A stretch of DNA of 64,000 bases from Thiosocius teredinicola. GTDB lineage: Bacteria; Pseudomonadota; Gammaproteobacteria; Chromatiales; Chromatiaceae. The position numbers were made by a program, and so were the translations under genes. Under the pieces are notes generated by a model that saw only the letters and a list, made by a program, of their open reading frames with translations, searched no databases and was not told the origin of the DNA. Below, one piece after another: positions 1 through 7,873 of the stretch. The stretch is from positions 536,001 through 600,000 of the forward strand of contig NZ_CP019936.1 in the NCBI RefSeq assembly GCF_002009425.1, given 5' to 3'. Within the stretch, counting starts at the first letter, position 1; each line of letters opens with the position of its first letter.

Positions 1-339
1 GTATTCGCGCCGTGGACCTTTCTTCTTCATTCCGACCGGGTTGACCTTGGGTGAGCCGCTGTTGTTGAACGAGAAGCCGACCACGTTGCGCTTGCGGTTC
101 GGTTCGTAGAAGTAATAACGCAGGCCCTTGTGAGCAGTGGCCTTGATACTGCGGTCGTAGCGATACTTTTCCCGAATGCCGTCGCGCTCCGGCGAAGCCG
201 TTTCCGAGAGTGCTGCCAAGCCGTCGAATCGAGGATAGCTGTAGGTTTGCTTCGGTGTTTCTTTTGGGGTCGGTTTTTCCTGCACCGGCGCACACGCCGC
301 AATTGCCAGGGCACAACCAACAACGATCAGTTTACGCAC
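1..339 (-). CDS. Putative lipoprotein, cut by the window edge
   Basis: An open frame runs from a GTG at 339 to the window edge without a stop, giving 113 codons; the C-terminus lies outside. A GGGAG-type ribosome binding site sits just before the GTG. The N-terminus has a short basic start (MRKL), a hydrophobic stretch and a lipobox ending in LAIAAC, so Cys16 is the expected lipidation site. The rest is hydrophilic and basic, ending in a Lys/Arg-rich stretch. I recognise no family. An overlapping minus-strand frame exists but lacks the lipoprotein signal and the ribosome site, so this frame is preferred. Confidence 0.65.
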   Translation of the reverse strand, partial: MRKLIVVGCALAIAACAPVQEKPTPKETPKQTYSYPRFDGLAALSETASPERDGIREKYRYDRSIKATAHKGLRYYFYEPNRKRNVVGFSFNNSGSPKVNPVGMKKKGPRREY

Positions 340-583
340 TGCAAAGTCTCCCTTGTCATTAATCGGTCGCAAGTCCAGGCGAGCGTCAAGCTCGGTGAAA
401 CGCCTCTGACGTTTAGTGATCGGCACCCTGTCCTGCGTTCATTATGTGACGGCCCGAATCCGGTCGACTGAACCCTGAGCAGGCAGCAGCGACCCCGGCT
501 ATCGCCGATAACGTGAACCCGGCACGGTTTCCGGAGGCCTCACTCTACGGTGGCTTCCCCCCGGGGGAACGTGGTTCGTGATC

Positions 584-1414
584 TTAGTGTGGGTCGCCCA
601 GGCGATTCAACCATTGCCGCGGAGATACGCCGGTAAGCGCGCTAAATGCACGCGAAAAGGCGCTGGCGCTGGCGTAGCCGGTGGCGTCGGCGGCCCGCTG
701 AATCGAATTGCCGCGGCGCAGCATAGATTGTGCGACGCCGACGCGGTAATCGCCCAGGTAGGCGAGTGGGGTCGCCCCGACCTTCTCGCGAAAGCGGGCG
801 GCGAAGCGTGCGCGCGACATGCCTGCAACCTTGGCCAGAGTGGCCAGCGTCCAGGGTTCGGCCGGCGCGTCGTGCATGGCGTTGATCGCTTTGAGCAGCT
901 GTGGGTCGGCGAGGCCGGCCAGCAGGCCGATGTCGAGTCGGCCCTTGTCCATCAGGTCTCGCAGCAACTGAATGATCACGACCTCGGCCAGTCGGTCGAG
1001 TATCGCTTGGCGTCCGCAGTGCACCTCGCCGGCTTCGCGAAACAGCAGGTGCAGGGTTGCATCGAGGTCTGCCAGGTCGATCAGCGGCAACAGGATCAGG
1101 TCGGGGAGGGCGGTGACGAGCGGGTTGCGTAGGCCGCCGTCGAACTCGAATGAGGCGCACACGGTTTCGGTGCCGGATGCCGCGGGTACCAGTCGATGAG
1201 TGGTCGGGCTCATGTAGAAAGCGAGCGTCGGCTCGGCGATCTCTACCGGTGCACGGCCGGCAGTCTCCAGTCGCAGGCGTCCGTCGCGCACGATGTGCAG
1301 ATAACCGAATCCATCTTCGGCCTCGAACAGCGTTGAGCGGCACACGGGGCCCGTCTGGAAGACGTGGGCACGCAACGAAAACCATTTGAGCAGAGAAACG
1401 AGTCGATCTTGCAT
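584..1414 (-). CDS. AraC-family transcriptional regulator
   Basis: This 276-aa protein has the two-part layout of AraC regulators. Residues about 5-170 form a cupin-like sensor domain (start LVSLLKWFSLRAHVF). Residues about 180-272 carry two helix-turn-helix motifs, the first around LATLAKVAGMSRARFAARF and the second around IQRAADATGYASASAFSRAF, with the typical ending GVSPRQW. The family binds DNA next to target genes, often in response to a small molecule. It is divergent from the AhpD-like gene at 1532, with a dyad at 1441-1459 between them, so that gene is the likely target. The effector cannot be read from sequence. Confidence 0.9.
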   Translation of the reverse strand: MQDRLVSLLKWFSLRAHVFQTGPVCRSTLFEAEDGFGYLHIVRDGRLRLETAGRAPVEIAEPTLAFYMSPTTHRLVPAASGTETVCASFEFDGGLRNPLVTALPDLILLPLIDLADLDATLHLLFREAGEVHCGRQAILDRLAEVVIIQLLRDLMDKGRLDIGLLAGLADPQLLKAINAMHDAPAEPWTLATLAKVAGMSRARFAARFREKVGATPLAYLGDYRVGVAQSMLRRGNSIQRAADATGYASASAFSRAFSALTGVSPRQWLNRLGDPH

Positions 1415-1440
1415 GCGAGACTATCGGTATAAAAATAGCG

Positions 1441-1459
1441 ACGATTAGGCACAAATCGT
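1441..1459. promoter_or_regulatory. Inverted repeat in the AraC/AhpD divergent region
   Basis: ACGATT, 7 bases, AATCGT is a perfect 6-bp dyad. It lies 27 bp upstream of the AraC-type gene start and 73 bp upstream of the AhpD-like start. Its place between a regulator and its divergent neighbour fits an operator, but AraC proteins often bind direct repeats, so this is tentative. Confidence 0.35.
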
Positions 1460-1531
1460 ATCACATTCCAGGCCATGCTTCCGTCACCCCGATCGTGGGG
1501 CGAACGTCAAACATTCAGGAGATCGAGAATC

Positions 1532-2077
1532 ATGACCAGAATTTCACCCGTGTCGCTGAACGACATCGACAAGGCAACCGCCGACGTCCTGTCCGGCGTA
1601 CGCAAAAAACTCGGTGTGCTGCCGAACATTTTCACCACCTTTGCGCATGCGCCGGCGGCGCTGCGCGGCTATCTGGCGTTGAACGAGTCGCTCGCCGGCG
1701 GCGCGTTGACGGCTCGCCAACGCGAATCCATAGCGATTGCAGTCGCGCAAGAAAACGCCTGTGAGTATTGCCTCAGCGCGCATGCGGCGATCGGCAAGGG
1801 TCAAGGGCTCAACGATGCCGATATCGCCCAGGCGCGCATCGGCGGTGCGCAAGATCCCACCGAGAACCTGATCACCGCGTTCGCGTTGAAACTGGTCCGG
1901 TCGAAAGGTGAGTTGGATGCCGAGGAGTTTGCCGTGGCCAAGGCCGCCGGCCTGAGCGACCGGCAGATCGTCGAGATCATCGCCCATGTCGCGCTCAACG
2001 TGATGACCAACTACCTCAACAAGGTGGCCGGTACGGCCGTCGACTTTCCCTTGTTGTCACTCGATAACGCAGCCTGA
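1532..2077 (+). CDS. AhpD-like carboxymuconolactone decarboxylase family protein
   Basis: This 181-aa protein belongs to the alkylhydroperoxidase AhpD-like fold. The signature is E74-x2-C77-x2-C80-x3-H84 (ENACEYCLSAH), the redox-active pair and proton relay of AhpD peroxidases. The ATG at 1532 is chosen because AGGAGA at 1517-1522 lies at good spacing; an earlier in-frame start at 1475 would add a tail without family features. Members reduce peroxides or act on cyclic substrates, so a role in peroxide defence is inferred. The gene is followed after 25 bp by a cytochrome P460 gene and may be cotranscribed with it. Confidence 0.88.
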   Translation: MTRISPVSLNDIDKATADVLSGVRKKLGVLPNIFTTFAHAPAALRGYLALNESLAGGALTARQRESIAIAVAQENACEYCLSAHAAIGKGQGLNDADIAQARIGGAQDPTENLITAFALKLVRSKGELDAEEFAVAKAAGLSDRQIVEIIAHVALNVMTNYLNKVAGTAVDFPLLSLDNAA

Positions 2078-2102
2078 CCGCTCGCGCGTAGAGGAGAAGA
2101 AT

Positions 2103-2717
2103 ATGCAAACCAACAAACTGATATGCCGCCTCGGCGCCATTGGCAGCCTGGCCATTGTGTCGTTCACTTCGACGATTGTGTCGGCGGACTACCCCAACGT
2201 CGAATCGGGACCTGTATTTGACGAGCGAGGTCGATTGCTACAGCCGAGCAACTTTCGCGAAGGGGTGTTTATCGGTGCGCCTTTGACGCCGCATGCGTTG
2301 AATGACGGAAAGGCGGGCTTCCCCGAGTTCCACAACGTGTACGTTGACCGCGCCGCCTATCGACACTTTCAGCGCACTGGCGAATGGCCGGAGGGAACGG
2401 TGCTGGTCAAAGAGCTGCAATTGGTGAAGAAGGGCACTTTCGACGATGGCTCGCGGTTGGAGGCATCCGGGCGCGGTTATTTTCCGGATGAACCCAACGG
2501 GCTCGACGTGTCGGTCAAGGACAGCAGGCGTTTTGCCGCGACCGACGGCTGGGGCTTTTTCAACTTCGGCCACCATGCGCCGCCCTATGCGTCGGCCGCC
2601 GAGGTCGCGCCGGCAGAGGCATGTGCGGCTTGCCATCAGGCCAACGCGCACGACGATATGGTGTTCTCGGACTTCTATCGTCAGCTGACTCCGCTGCCGA
2701 CGCCGGCAATGCCTTGA
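2103..2717 (+). CDS. Cytochrome P460-like periplasmic heme protein
   Basis: This 204-aa protein has an N-terminal signal peptide (cleavage near SADY, residue 28) and one heme c motif, CAACH, at 174-178 near the C-terminus. That order, a beta-rich domain with WPEGT at 95-99 followed by VLVKEL, then a late CxxCH, is typical of cytochrome P460. Known P460 proteins carry a lysine-cross-linked heme and oxidise hydroxylamine or bind NO; whether the cross-link forms here is unknown. It follows the AhpD-like gene at 25 bp with GAGGAGA before the ATG. A second, shorter P460-like gene is at 4559. Confidence 0.85.
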   Translation: MQTNKLICRLGAIGSLAIVSFTSTIVSADYPNVESGPVFDERGRLLQPSNFREGVFIGAPLTPHALNDGKAGFPEFHNVYVDRAAYRHFQRTGEWPEGTVLVKELQLVKKGTFDDGSRLEASGRGYFPDEPNGLDVSVKDSRRFAATDGWGFFNFGHHAPPYASAAEVAPAEACAACHQANAHDDMVFSDFYRQLTPLPTPAMP

Positions 2718-2892
2718 GTTGTCCACGCGCACCGGAACCGTCAGCAGACCGTTTCGGTGCGACTGTGCAGCGGTTCAATTTCAACGCCGGTGGCTCAAAT
2801 GCAGCACGACCAGCACCGCTCGTTGTATCTGAGGGCTGGCGATGGGGCTGAACCGCAAGGACTTATCAGCATTTCCGCGAATAGCGCGAAGC

Positions 2893-2910
2893 TTGGCATG
2901 TGCTCTGCAA
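2893..2910 (+). promoter_or_regulatory. Possible sigma-54 (-24/-12) promoter before the hemerythrin gene
   Basis: The stretch TTGGCATGTGCTCTGCAA keeps the invariant GG and GC dinucleotides 12 bases apart, as the -24/-12 elements of RpoN promoters require. It deviates at a few flanking positions. Transcription would begin near 2920, about 30 bp before the hemerythrin ATG. Confidence 0.4.
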
Positions 2911-2948
2911 TATCCGTTGTGCCAATTCAACACGGAGAGGAGCGAACA

Positions 2949-3398
2949 ATGACAATCTTCGAAGCACTTCGGGCCGACCACGATGTACAGCGTGCCCTGA
3001 TCAACGACCTGGTCAACACGGAAGGCGACAGCGCAACCCGCCGTCGGCTGTTCGATGAGATCAAGGCCGAACTGCAGGCGCATGCGGCGGCGGAAGAACG
3101 CCATTTTTATGTACCGCTGATGGCGTCGGATATGACGATCGAAAAGGCCCGGCACAGTGTGGCCGAGCATCACGAACTCGACGAGTTTATTGAACAGCTG
3201 GAAGAAACCGAGTTTTCATCGCCGGGCTGGCTGGTTACCGCGAAGAAGCTCGAACACCGTTTGTTGCACCACCTCGAGGAAGAGGAGCGCGAGGTATTTC
3301 AACTCGCCGGCAAGGTGTTGTCGGAAAACGACAAGGAACTGCTGGCCAAGCGCTTTAACAACGAATTGAAAGAGCAGAAGCTCGCCATTGGTTCATAA
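2949..3398 (+). CDS. Hemerythrin HHE domain protein
   Basis: This 149-aa soluble protein has two HHE-type repeats with candidate di-iron ligands: H11, H45 and E49 in the first, H74/H75, H107/H108 and E112 in the second (AEHHELDEF and RLLHHLEEEE). Such proteins bind O2, NO or store iron in the cytoplasm. The ATG at 2949 follows GGAGAGG at 2934-2940. A longer frame begins upstream but has no domain content there. The gene sits between two P460-like cytochrome genes, and a sigma-54-like promoter lies just upstream, so a role in NO or oxygen sensing/detoxification is plausible but inferred. Confidence 0.9.
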   Translation: MTIFEALRADHDVQRALINDLVNTEGDSATRRRLFDEIKAELQAHAAAEERHFYVPLMASDMTIEKARHSVAEHHELDEFIEQLEETEFSSPGWLVTAKKLEHRLLHHLEEEEREVFQLAGKVLSENDKELLAKRFNNELKEQKLAIGS

Positions 3399-3408
3399 CT
3401 CTGCTTGG

Positions 3409-4332
3409 TTATTCGATCAGCGTGAAGCAATCCAGATCGCGGGCCACACTCATAGGCCCGCGATAGGCCTCGGCAATGAGCGCCTTGTTTTGTTCCAGCG
3501 TGCGCAGGCTGCGCGCCATCAGGTGCGACAGCACCAGCTTTTTAACCCCGCTGTCGGCTGCCAGTCGGCCGATACGGCGTGGCGTCGCATGCAGGCTGCG
3601 TGCGGCATGGCCGGCCTCCTGCGGGATGGCGTGAGCCATCACCAGCAAATTGACGTCTTTCGAAAGTGCGGCAAAGGCGGGGTTGTCGTCGCTCTGGTCG
3701 CCGGAAAACGCGATACGTTTGCCGCGTGCCTCCACCGTCAATCCCAAAGCCGGAACGATGCCATGCCGCACGCCGACGGCACTCACCTTGATGTCGTCCG
3801 TCTGTAAAACGATTAGCGGTTGCGTGATCGTCGCGTCGACGTCGGTCGGTATGGCCTCGAACAAATCATCACTGCCATCCAGGTAGCCTGCCAGGTAGCG
3901 GAACGCGCCGCGATCCTGGCCGAACAACGCCTGCAAAAACTCAGAGGTCGCCGGCCAGCCGCTCTTACCGGTCGGGCCAATGATCGGGAGTGGGCGAGTG
4001 CGTGAGGAAAAATAGCCGCTTTTCAGCAAGGCGGGCAGGTCGGCGGCATGGTCGGTGTGCAGATGCGTGAGCACGATGGCGTCGAGGTCTGCGATGTCCG
4101 CACCCGACTGCCCGAACCGCAGAAAAACGCCACCGCCGACATCAACCATCACCTTCGCCTTGCCGTCCAACCAGACCAGGTAGCCACTGGAGGCGCGGTC
4201 GTCGTCAGCGATCGGTCCACCCGAGCCAAGCACCTGCACCGCCAAAGTGCCTGCGCAGGTGGACGGTGCGTCCGCGCCCATGGCGTTGGTGGCGAGCAGC
4301 AATGCGCTCAGTGCTGCGAACAGTGTCTTCAT
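3409..4332 (-). CDS. Secreted metallo-beta-lactamase-fold hydrolase
   Basis: This 307-aa protein has a signal peptide (MKTLFAALSALLLATNAMGA) and the metal-binding motif HLHTDH at residues 90-95. A second ligand set appears around SAVGVRHG, FSGDQ (Asp ligand) and a late LVLSHLM, as in the RNase Z/arylsulfatase-like branch of the superfamily. It should be a periplasmic Zn-dependent hydrolase; the substrate is unknown. It is convergent with the hemerythrin gene (10 bp between stops) and divergent from the P460 gene at 4559. It lacks the flavin or rhodanese domains seen in flavorubredoxins or persulfide dioxygenase fusions. Confidence 0.88.
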   Translation of the reverse strand: MKTLFAALSALLLATNAMGADAPSTCAGTLAVQVLGSGGPIADDDRASSGYLVWLDGKAKVMVDVGGGVFLRFGQSGADIADLDAIVLTHLHTDHAADLPALLKSGYFSSRTRPLPIIGPTGKSGWPATSEFLQALFGQDRGAFRYLAGYLDGSDDLFEAIPTDVDATITQPLIVLQTDDIKVSAVGVRHGIVPALGLTVEARGKRIAFSGDQSDDNPAFAALSKDVNLLVMAHAIPQEAGHAARSLHATPRRIGRLAADSGVKKLVLSHLMARSLRTLEQNKALIAEAYRGPMSVARDLDCFTLIE

Positions 4333-4558
4333 TCCGTGGTTTCTCCCGAATTGCCGTCGCGACTCGATGCCTTTGCCCGACCCGAAGCAAGAAGACCGGC
4401 GCCGACATCGTTTTGTTTCAAAAATGTCATCAGAGCGTTTGTCGTGATCTCAGGGCAAAAAAATTGGAATAAAGCCGGCATTGCGGTGTTCTTGTCGTTA
4501 GTGACCCGGCGCCATAGGGGCGGGTGTCTGTGAATTCAAGCAACACAAGGAAACAACT

Positions 4559-5059
4559 ATGCCTTTGTCGATTCGATCGTTGATGCTTGGCGCCATGCTG
4601 TGGATGCCGATTGCTACCCTGGCTGCGGAACCCGCCGCCAATGGGCTGCTCATGCCGGAAGACTATAAAGACTGGCGGGTGATCTCCAGTTCGCACCGCA
4701 CCGATCACAAGAGTCTGCGGGTGATTCTCGGTAACGATATTGCGGTAAAAGCGGCAAGGGAAGGCAACACGAATCCTTGGCCCGATGGCGCGATCCTGGG
4801 CAAGGTGGTGTGGAAAGAAAAAGTCGATCCGCACTGGGCTGCGGCGATCGTACCGGGTGACTTCTCACACGCCGAGTTCATGTACAAGGATTCGAAAAAA
4901 TGGGCGGCCAATGACGGATGGGGTTATGCGCGCTGGGTCGGCACGGAGCTAAAGCCCTACGGCAATGATGCCACCGCAGCACAGGCCGAGTGCATTGCTT
5001 GTCATACCCCGGTTAAAGACCGCGACTGGGTGTTCACTACGCCGGCCGTCTTTCCCTAG
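4559..5059 (+). CDS. Short cytochrome P460-like protein
   Basis: This 166-aa protein has a signal peptide ending near LAAEP (about residue 23), WPDGAIL at 74-80 and one heme c motif, CIACH, at 145-149 close to the C-terminus, as in P460-family cytochromes. It is about 40 residues shorter than the first P460-like protein of this window and clearly diverged from it, so the two are not a recent duplication. The heme would be attached in the periplasm by the Ccm system encoded at 14.4-21.6 kb. Substrate is unknown; hydroxylamine or NO chemistry is the family precedent. Confidence 0.82.
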   Translation: MPLSIRSLMLGAMLWMPIATLAAEPAANGLLMPEDYKDWRVISSSHRTDHKSLRVILGNDIAVKAAREGNTNPWPDGAILGKVVWKEKVDPHWAAAIVPGDFSHAEFMYKDSKKWAANDGWGYARWVGTELKPYGNDATAAQAECIACHTPVKDRDWVFTTPAVFP

Positions 5060-5117
5060 CCTAAGTGGCCGCGGCATCGCCCACGTTGTGAGCGATCGAT
5101 GATGAATGGAGGCACTG

Positions 5118-5144
5118 ATGCCCTACGGTTGTCGTGAACGATAG
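5118..5144 (+). other. Possible 8-codon leader ORF overlapping the sigma factor start
   Basis: An ATG at 5118 has a good GGAGG site at 5108-5112 and opens an 8-codon frame that stops at 5142-5144, past the GTG at 5134 that begins the sigma factor frame. The ribosome site is therefore better placed for this mini-ORF than for the sigma gene. It may serve translational coupling, or it may be chance. Confidence 0.3.
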
Positions 5145-5646
5145 ATTTCGCAAGGACATGACGGCGCAGATTCCCAGTCTGCGCCGTTATGCGCGCGCGC
5201 TGACCGGTACGCAGGACGAGGCGGACGATCTCGTTCAAGATTGCCTTGCGCGCGCCTGGAGCCGGATGCATATGTGGCAGCCGGGCAGCGACCTGCGCAA
5301 ATGGTTGTTCGCGATCATGCACAACCTCTATGTCAACAACGTGCGTCGCTCGGCGCGAACGCCGCAGGCGGTACCGTTGGATGACGTGGCGGCTTCGCTG
5401 CCGCAACGCGATCAGGCTGCTGATTCGTTGCATCTGCGTGACCTGGAGTCCGCGTTTGCAAAGCTTTCGCCCGACCAAAAACAGGTGCTTCTCTTGGTCT
5501 CGCTGGAGGGGCTTTCTTATTCCGAGGTTGCGCTGATGCTCGACGTGCCGCTCGGCACCGTCATGTCTCGTCTGCACCGCGCCCGACAGAAATTGCGTGA
5601 GCTGTTGGGTTTCGACAGCATAGTGTCGCTGAGGGCCGTGAAATGA
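5134..5646 (+). CDS. ECF-type RNA polymerase sigma factor
   Basis: This 170-aa protein has the sigma-70 region 2 (residues about 12-80, with DEADDLVQDCLARAW) and region 4 (about 110-160, with LSPDQKQVLLLVSLEGLSYSEVA and GTVMSRLHRARQKL). Size and lack of region 3 place it in the extracytoplasmic function group. The start is uncertain: GTG at 5134 has its GGAGG 22 bases away, while an ATG at 5158 has AAGG only two bases off. The stop overlaps the anti-sigma start (ATGA), so the pair is translationally coupled and the sigma factor is presumably held inactive until a signal arrives. Confidence 0.9.
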   Translation: MNDRFRKDMTAQIPSLRRYARALTGTQDEADDLVQDCLARAWSRMHMWQPGSDLRKWLFAIMHNLYVNNVRRSARTPQAVPLDDVAASLPQRDQAADSLHLRDLESAFAKLSPDQKQVLLLVSLEGLSYSEVALMLDVPLGTVMSRLHRARQKLRELLGFDSIVSLRAVK

Positions 5647-6419
5647 ACGAGACGACGAGACCAATCACAGATGACGACCTGCACGGCTATGCCGACGGGC
5701 AACTGTCGCCGCAACGTCGCGCCGTGGTCGAAGCCTATCTGCAGGAGAACACCGAAGCGGCGCAGTTGGTGCGTTCCTATGTGCAGATCAATCAAGGTTT
5801 GCATGCGCTATTTGACGAACCGGCAAGCGAGCCGGCGGTGGAAGATTTCCACCCTGCGGTGCGGCGACTGTCGAATGCGTGGCGAATGGCGGCGGCAGGG
5901 GTTGTGATGGCTGTTGGTTTCGCCGCCGGCTGGCTGGGCCATGTTATTGCCGATGATGCGACATCGCCGGTGATGGTCGATCTGGTCAGTCCGGCGGCAT
6001 TCGCGCATGTGGTGTTCACAACCGACAAGACACACCCGGTCGAGATCGACTCCGAGCAGGCAGAACACCTTGAAACCTGGTTGTCGAACCGTCTGGATAC
6101 GCCGTTGCAGGCGCCGGACCTTGGCTCGCAAGGTTTCCGTTTGCTCGGTGGTCGGCTGCTGCCGTCGACCGGGCGCATGGCCGCACAGTTCATGTACGAG
6201 AACGAACAGGGTCTGCGCGTGACCCTGTACCAACGCAAGGGCGAATGGGGGCGCAACGACAATGCATTCGGTTATGCCTTTTATGACGGTGTCGGTGTGC
6301 TGTTCTGGACCGAGGGTCAGATGGGGTATGCCTTGTCGGGCGCGCTCGACCGGTCGCGCATATTGAAGCTCGCTGATGCGATGCGGGGGCTGAAGGCGCC
6401 GCCGGCCAGGCATTTCTAG
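5643..6419 (+). CDS. Transmembrane anti-sigma factor
   Basis: This 258-aa protein starts in the ATGA overlap with the sigma gene. Residues about 1-75 are cytoplasmic and match the start of RsiW/ChrR-like anti-sigma factors (DDDLHGYADGQLSPQRR), but the HxxxCxxC zinc motif is missing. One membrane helix lies at about 84-102 (AAAGVVMAVGFAAGWLGHVI), and about 150 residues face the periplasm. The periplasmic part resembles that of other membrane anti-sigma proteins that sense envelope or redox signals. The neighbouring P460 and hemerythrin genes are possible targets, which is inference only. Confidence 0.85.
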   Translation: MNETTRPITDDDLHGYADGQLSPQRRAVVEAYLQENTEAAQLVRSYVQINQGLHALFDEPASEPAVEDFHPAVRRLSNAWRMAAAGVVMAVGFAAGWLGHVIADDATSPVMVDLVSPAAFAHVVFTTDKTHPVEIDSEQAEHLETWLSNRLDTPLQAPDLGSQGFRLLGGRLLPSTGRMAAQFMYENEQGLRVTLYQRKGEWGRNDNAFGYAFYDGVGVLFWTEGQMGYALSGALDRSRILKLADAMRGLKAPPARHF

Positions 6420-6546
6420 GTTTCGGATTGCGTTCGACGCAGCTCCACTCCAATCGAAAGAAGGACGCGAGCGCCACTGGGTGGACGCGGGAGATGGTGT
6501 GCACGAAAGAGATCTGGAAGCTTTGACCCCCGCTCTTGGGATCGCC

Positions 6547-6558
6547 CAAGCATGCTTG
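6547..6558. repeat. Perfect 12-bp palindrome
   Basis: CAAGCATGCTTG is a perfect palindrome located 128 bp after the anti-sigma stop codon. It could be an operator for a dimeric regulator or a chance site. Confidence 0.4.
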
Positions 6559-6569
6559 AAAGAAATAGA

Positions 6570-6626
6570 CAGAAACGAAGAGAAAAGCGAAAGATCGATT
6601 GATTACATGTATTTACTTCGTTTCTG
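6570..6626. repeat. 11-bp perfect inverted repeat in AT-rich gap
   Basis: CAGAAACGAAG at 6570-6580 pairs perfectly with CTTCGTTTCTG at 6616-6626, with a 35-base loop. Such a long stem could form in RNA or mark the ends of a small mobile fragment. No run of T follows directly, so it is not a standard terminator. Confidence 0.5.
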
Positions 6627-6827
6627 GTGTGTTCTCTAGTTTATTTCCATTCTGGTCCTTGCGCGTGCCCATCAGTCGCAATGAATCAATTGGTCATCGC
6701 GCCAAATGTAAGCATTGTGGCGCGACTTGCCGGGCTGGATGTGTTCGATTCCTTGCAACGTGTTGGCGGGTAAGGAAGGTTTTGACATACTGAAACCTTG
6801 AATCAGCACGGTCATGCGAATTCAAGA

Positions 6828-7805
6828 ATGGACGAACTAAAAATAAAGCCGGATATTGCGCAAGGCTTAATCTGTCCCGTATGCAAGTCGCCTGGAATGC
6901 AACTGAGCGACTCAGCGTTTCATTGCAGCAATCATGATCATTCAAACTGCTTCCCAGTTATCGATGGTTGCCCAGTGCTGATCAACGAAGGGAACAGTGT
7001 CTTTGCCATCGAAGATTTTCAATCTCGACATGTCACAACCATGGATCTGCGCAAGCCGTCAGAGAAGCCAAACACCCTGGCTGACAAGGTGAAGCGTTGG
7101 TTGGCAAAACTCACTCCCTCCATCTCGCGGTCAGTCAGCGATTACTTTCCCAAGGATGCCCTGGAGGAAGTCCAGGCCAGCTTAGGTCATGCACCAAAGG
7201 CGTTGATCCTGGGTGCGGGTGATCGACAGATCAAAGCTACGGCGAGCGGTGACATCGTTTATAGCGATGTCGCTGTTGGTGAGTTGACGCAACTGGTCTG
7301 CGATGCTCACGACATCCCGTTCCCTGAGAACTATTTTGATGTCGTGATTGCGGCTGCGGTGCTCGAACATGTTGCGGACCCTTATCGCTGCGTTAACGAG
7401 ATACATCGCGTATTGAAACCCCAAGGATTCGTTTACGCGATCACACCTTTCATGCAGCAAGTGCACATGGGGCGCTACGACTTCACCCGATTCACCCATC
7501 TTGGGCATCGCCGCCTATTCCGAAGGTTCACCGAAGAGCGCAGCGGCGTAGCCAATGGCCAGGGAATGGTTCTGGCATGGAGCATTGAGCGTTTCATAGC
7601 GGGGTTTTCCGACAATCCTCGCACGCATGCCAAGCTGCGCAGCTTGGCTCGTTTTGTCGCGTTTCCGTTTTCTCGCTTCGATCGCGTGCTCGCCAAGAAG
7701 GCGTGTGCGTATGACTCGGCTTCTGCGTTTTACTTTTTTGGGCGCAAAAGCGACCAAGTATTGTCCGATAGGGATCTCATCAAAGGCTATCGTGGGCTGT
7801 TGTAG
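6828..7805 (+). CDS. Zinc-ribbon SAM-dependent methyltransferase
   Basis: This 325-aa protein begins with a Trm112-like zinc ribbon (CPVC near residue 17, later Cys/His residues and FPVIDGCPVLI) and continues into a class I SAM methyltransferase of the Methyltransf_11 type: ALILGAGD (motif I), DAHDIPFPENYFDVV, and VLEHVADPYRCVNEIHRVL. Such fusions occur near glycan and lipid modification genes, but the substrate is unknown. The ATG at 6828 is chosen; a TTG at 6798 is possible. Base composition and codon use look more AT-rich than the neighbours, and the upstream gap is repeat-bearing, so horizontal gain is possible. Confidence 0.82.
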   Translation: MDELKIKPDIAQGLICPVCKSPGMQLSDSAFHCSNHDHSNCFPVIDGCPVLINEGNSVFAIEDFQSRHVTTMDLRKPSEKPNTLADKVKRWLAKLTPSISRSVSDYFPKDALEEVQASLGHAPKALILGAGDRQIKATASGDIVYSDVAVGELTQLVCDAHDIPFPENYFDVVIAAAVLEHVADPYRCVNEIHRVLKPQGFVYAITPFMQQVHMGRYDFTRFTHLGHRRLFRRFTEERSGVANGQGMVLAWSIERFIAGFSDNPRTHAKLRSLARFVAFPFSRFDRVLAKKACAYDSASAFYFFGRKSDQVLSDRDLIKGYRGLL

Positions 7806-7873
7806 GTCGATGGCTGGGGTCGGCGTTGTGTTCGCATGCGGCTGATCCAGCAGTTTTGCCATTGGGCTATCGA

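Larger units (their letters stand above)
6420..6827. other. AT-rich intergenic region with repeats
   Basis: This 408-bp gap between the anti-sigma and methyltransferase genes is visibly richer in A and T than its surroundings, most clearly at 6550-6660. It holds a 12-bp palindrome and an 11-bp inverted repeat, listed separately. TTGACA at 6782-6787 could be a -35 element for the methyltransferase gene, but a convincing -10 is not seen. I find no protein gene in it. Confidence 0.6.

Noticed and set aside
27..323. Minus-strand frame of 98 aa beginning MLVVPWQ
   Set aside because: It overlaps the lipoprotein frame, is Arg-rich and lacks a ribosome site. The lipoprotein frame has a ribosome site, signal and lipobox.
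6420..6827. Insertion sequence ends around the inverted repeats
   Set aside because: No transposase frame and no target-site duplication seen; kept only as repeats.
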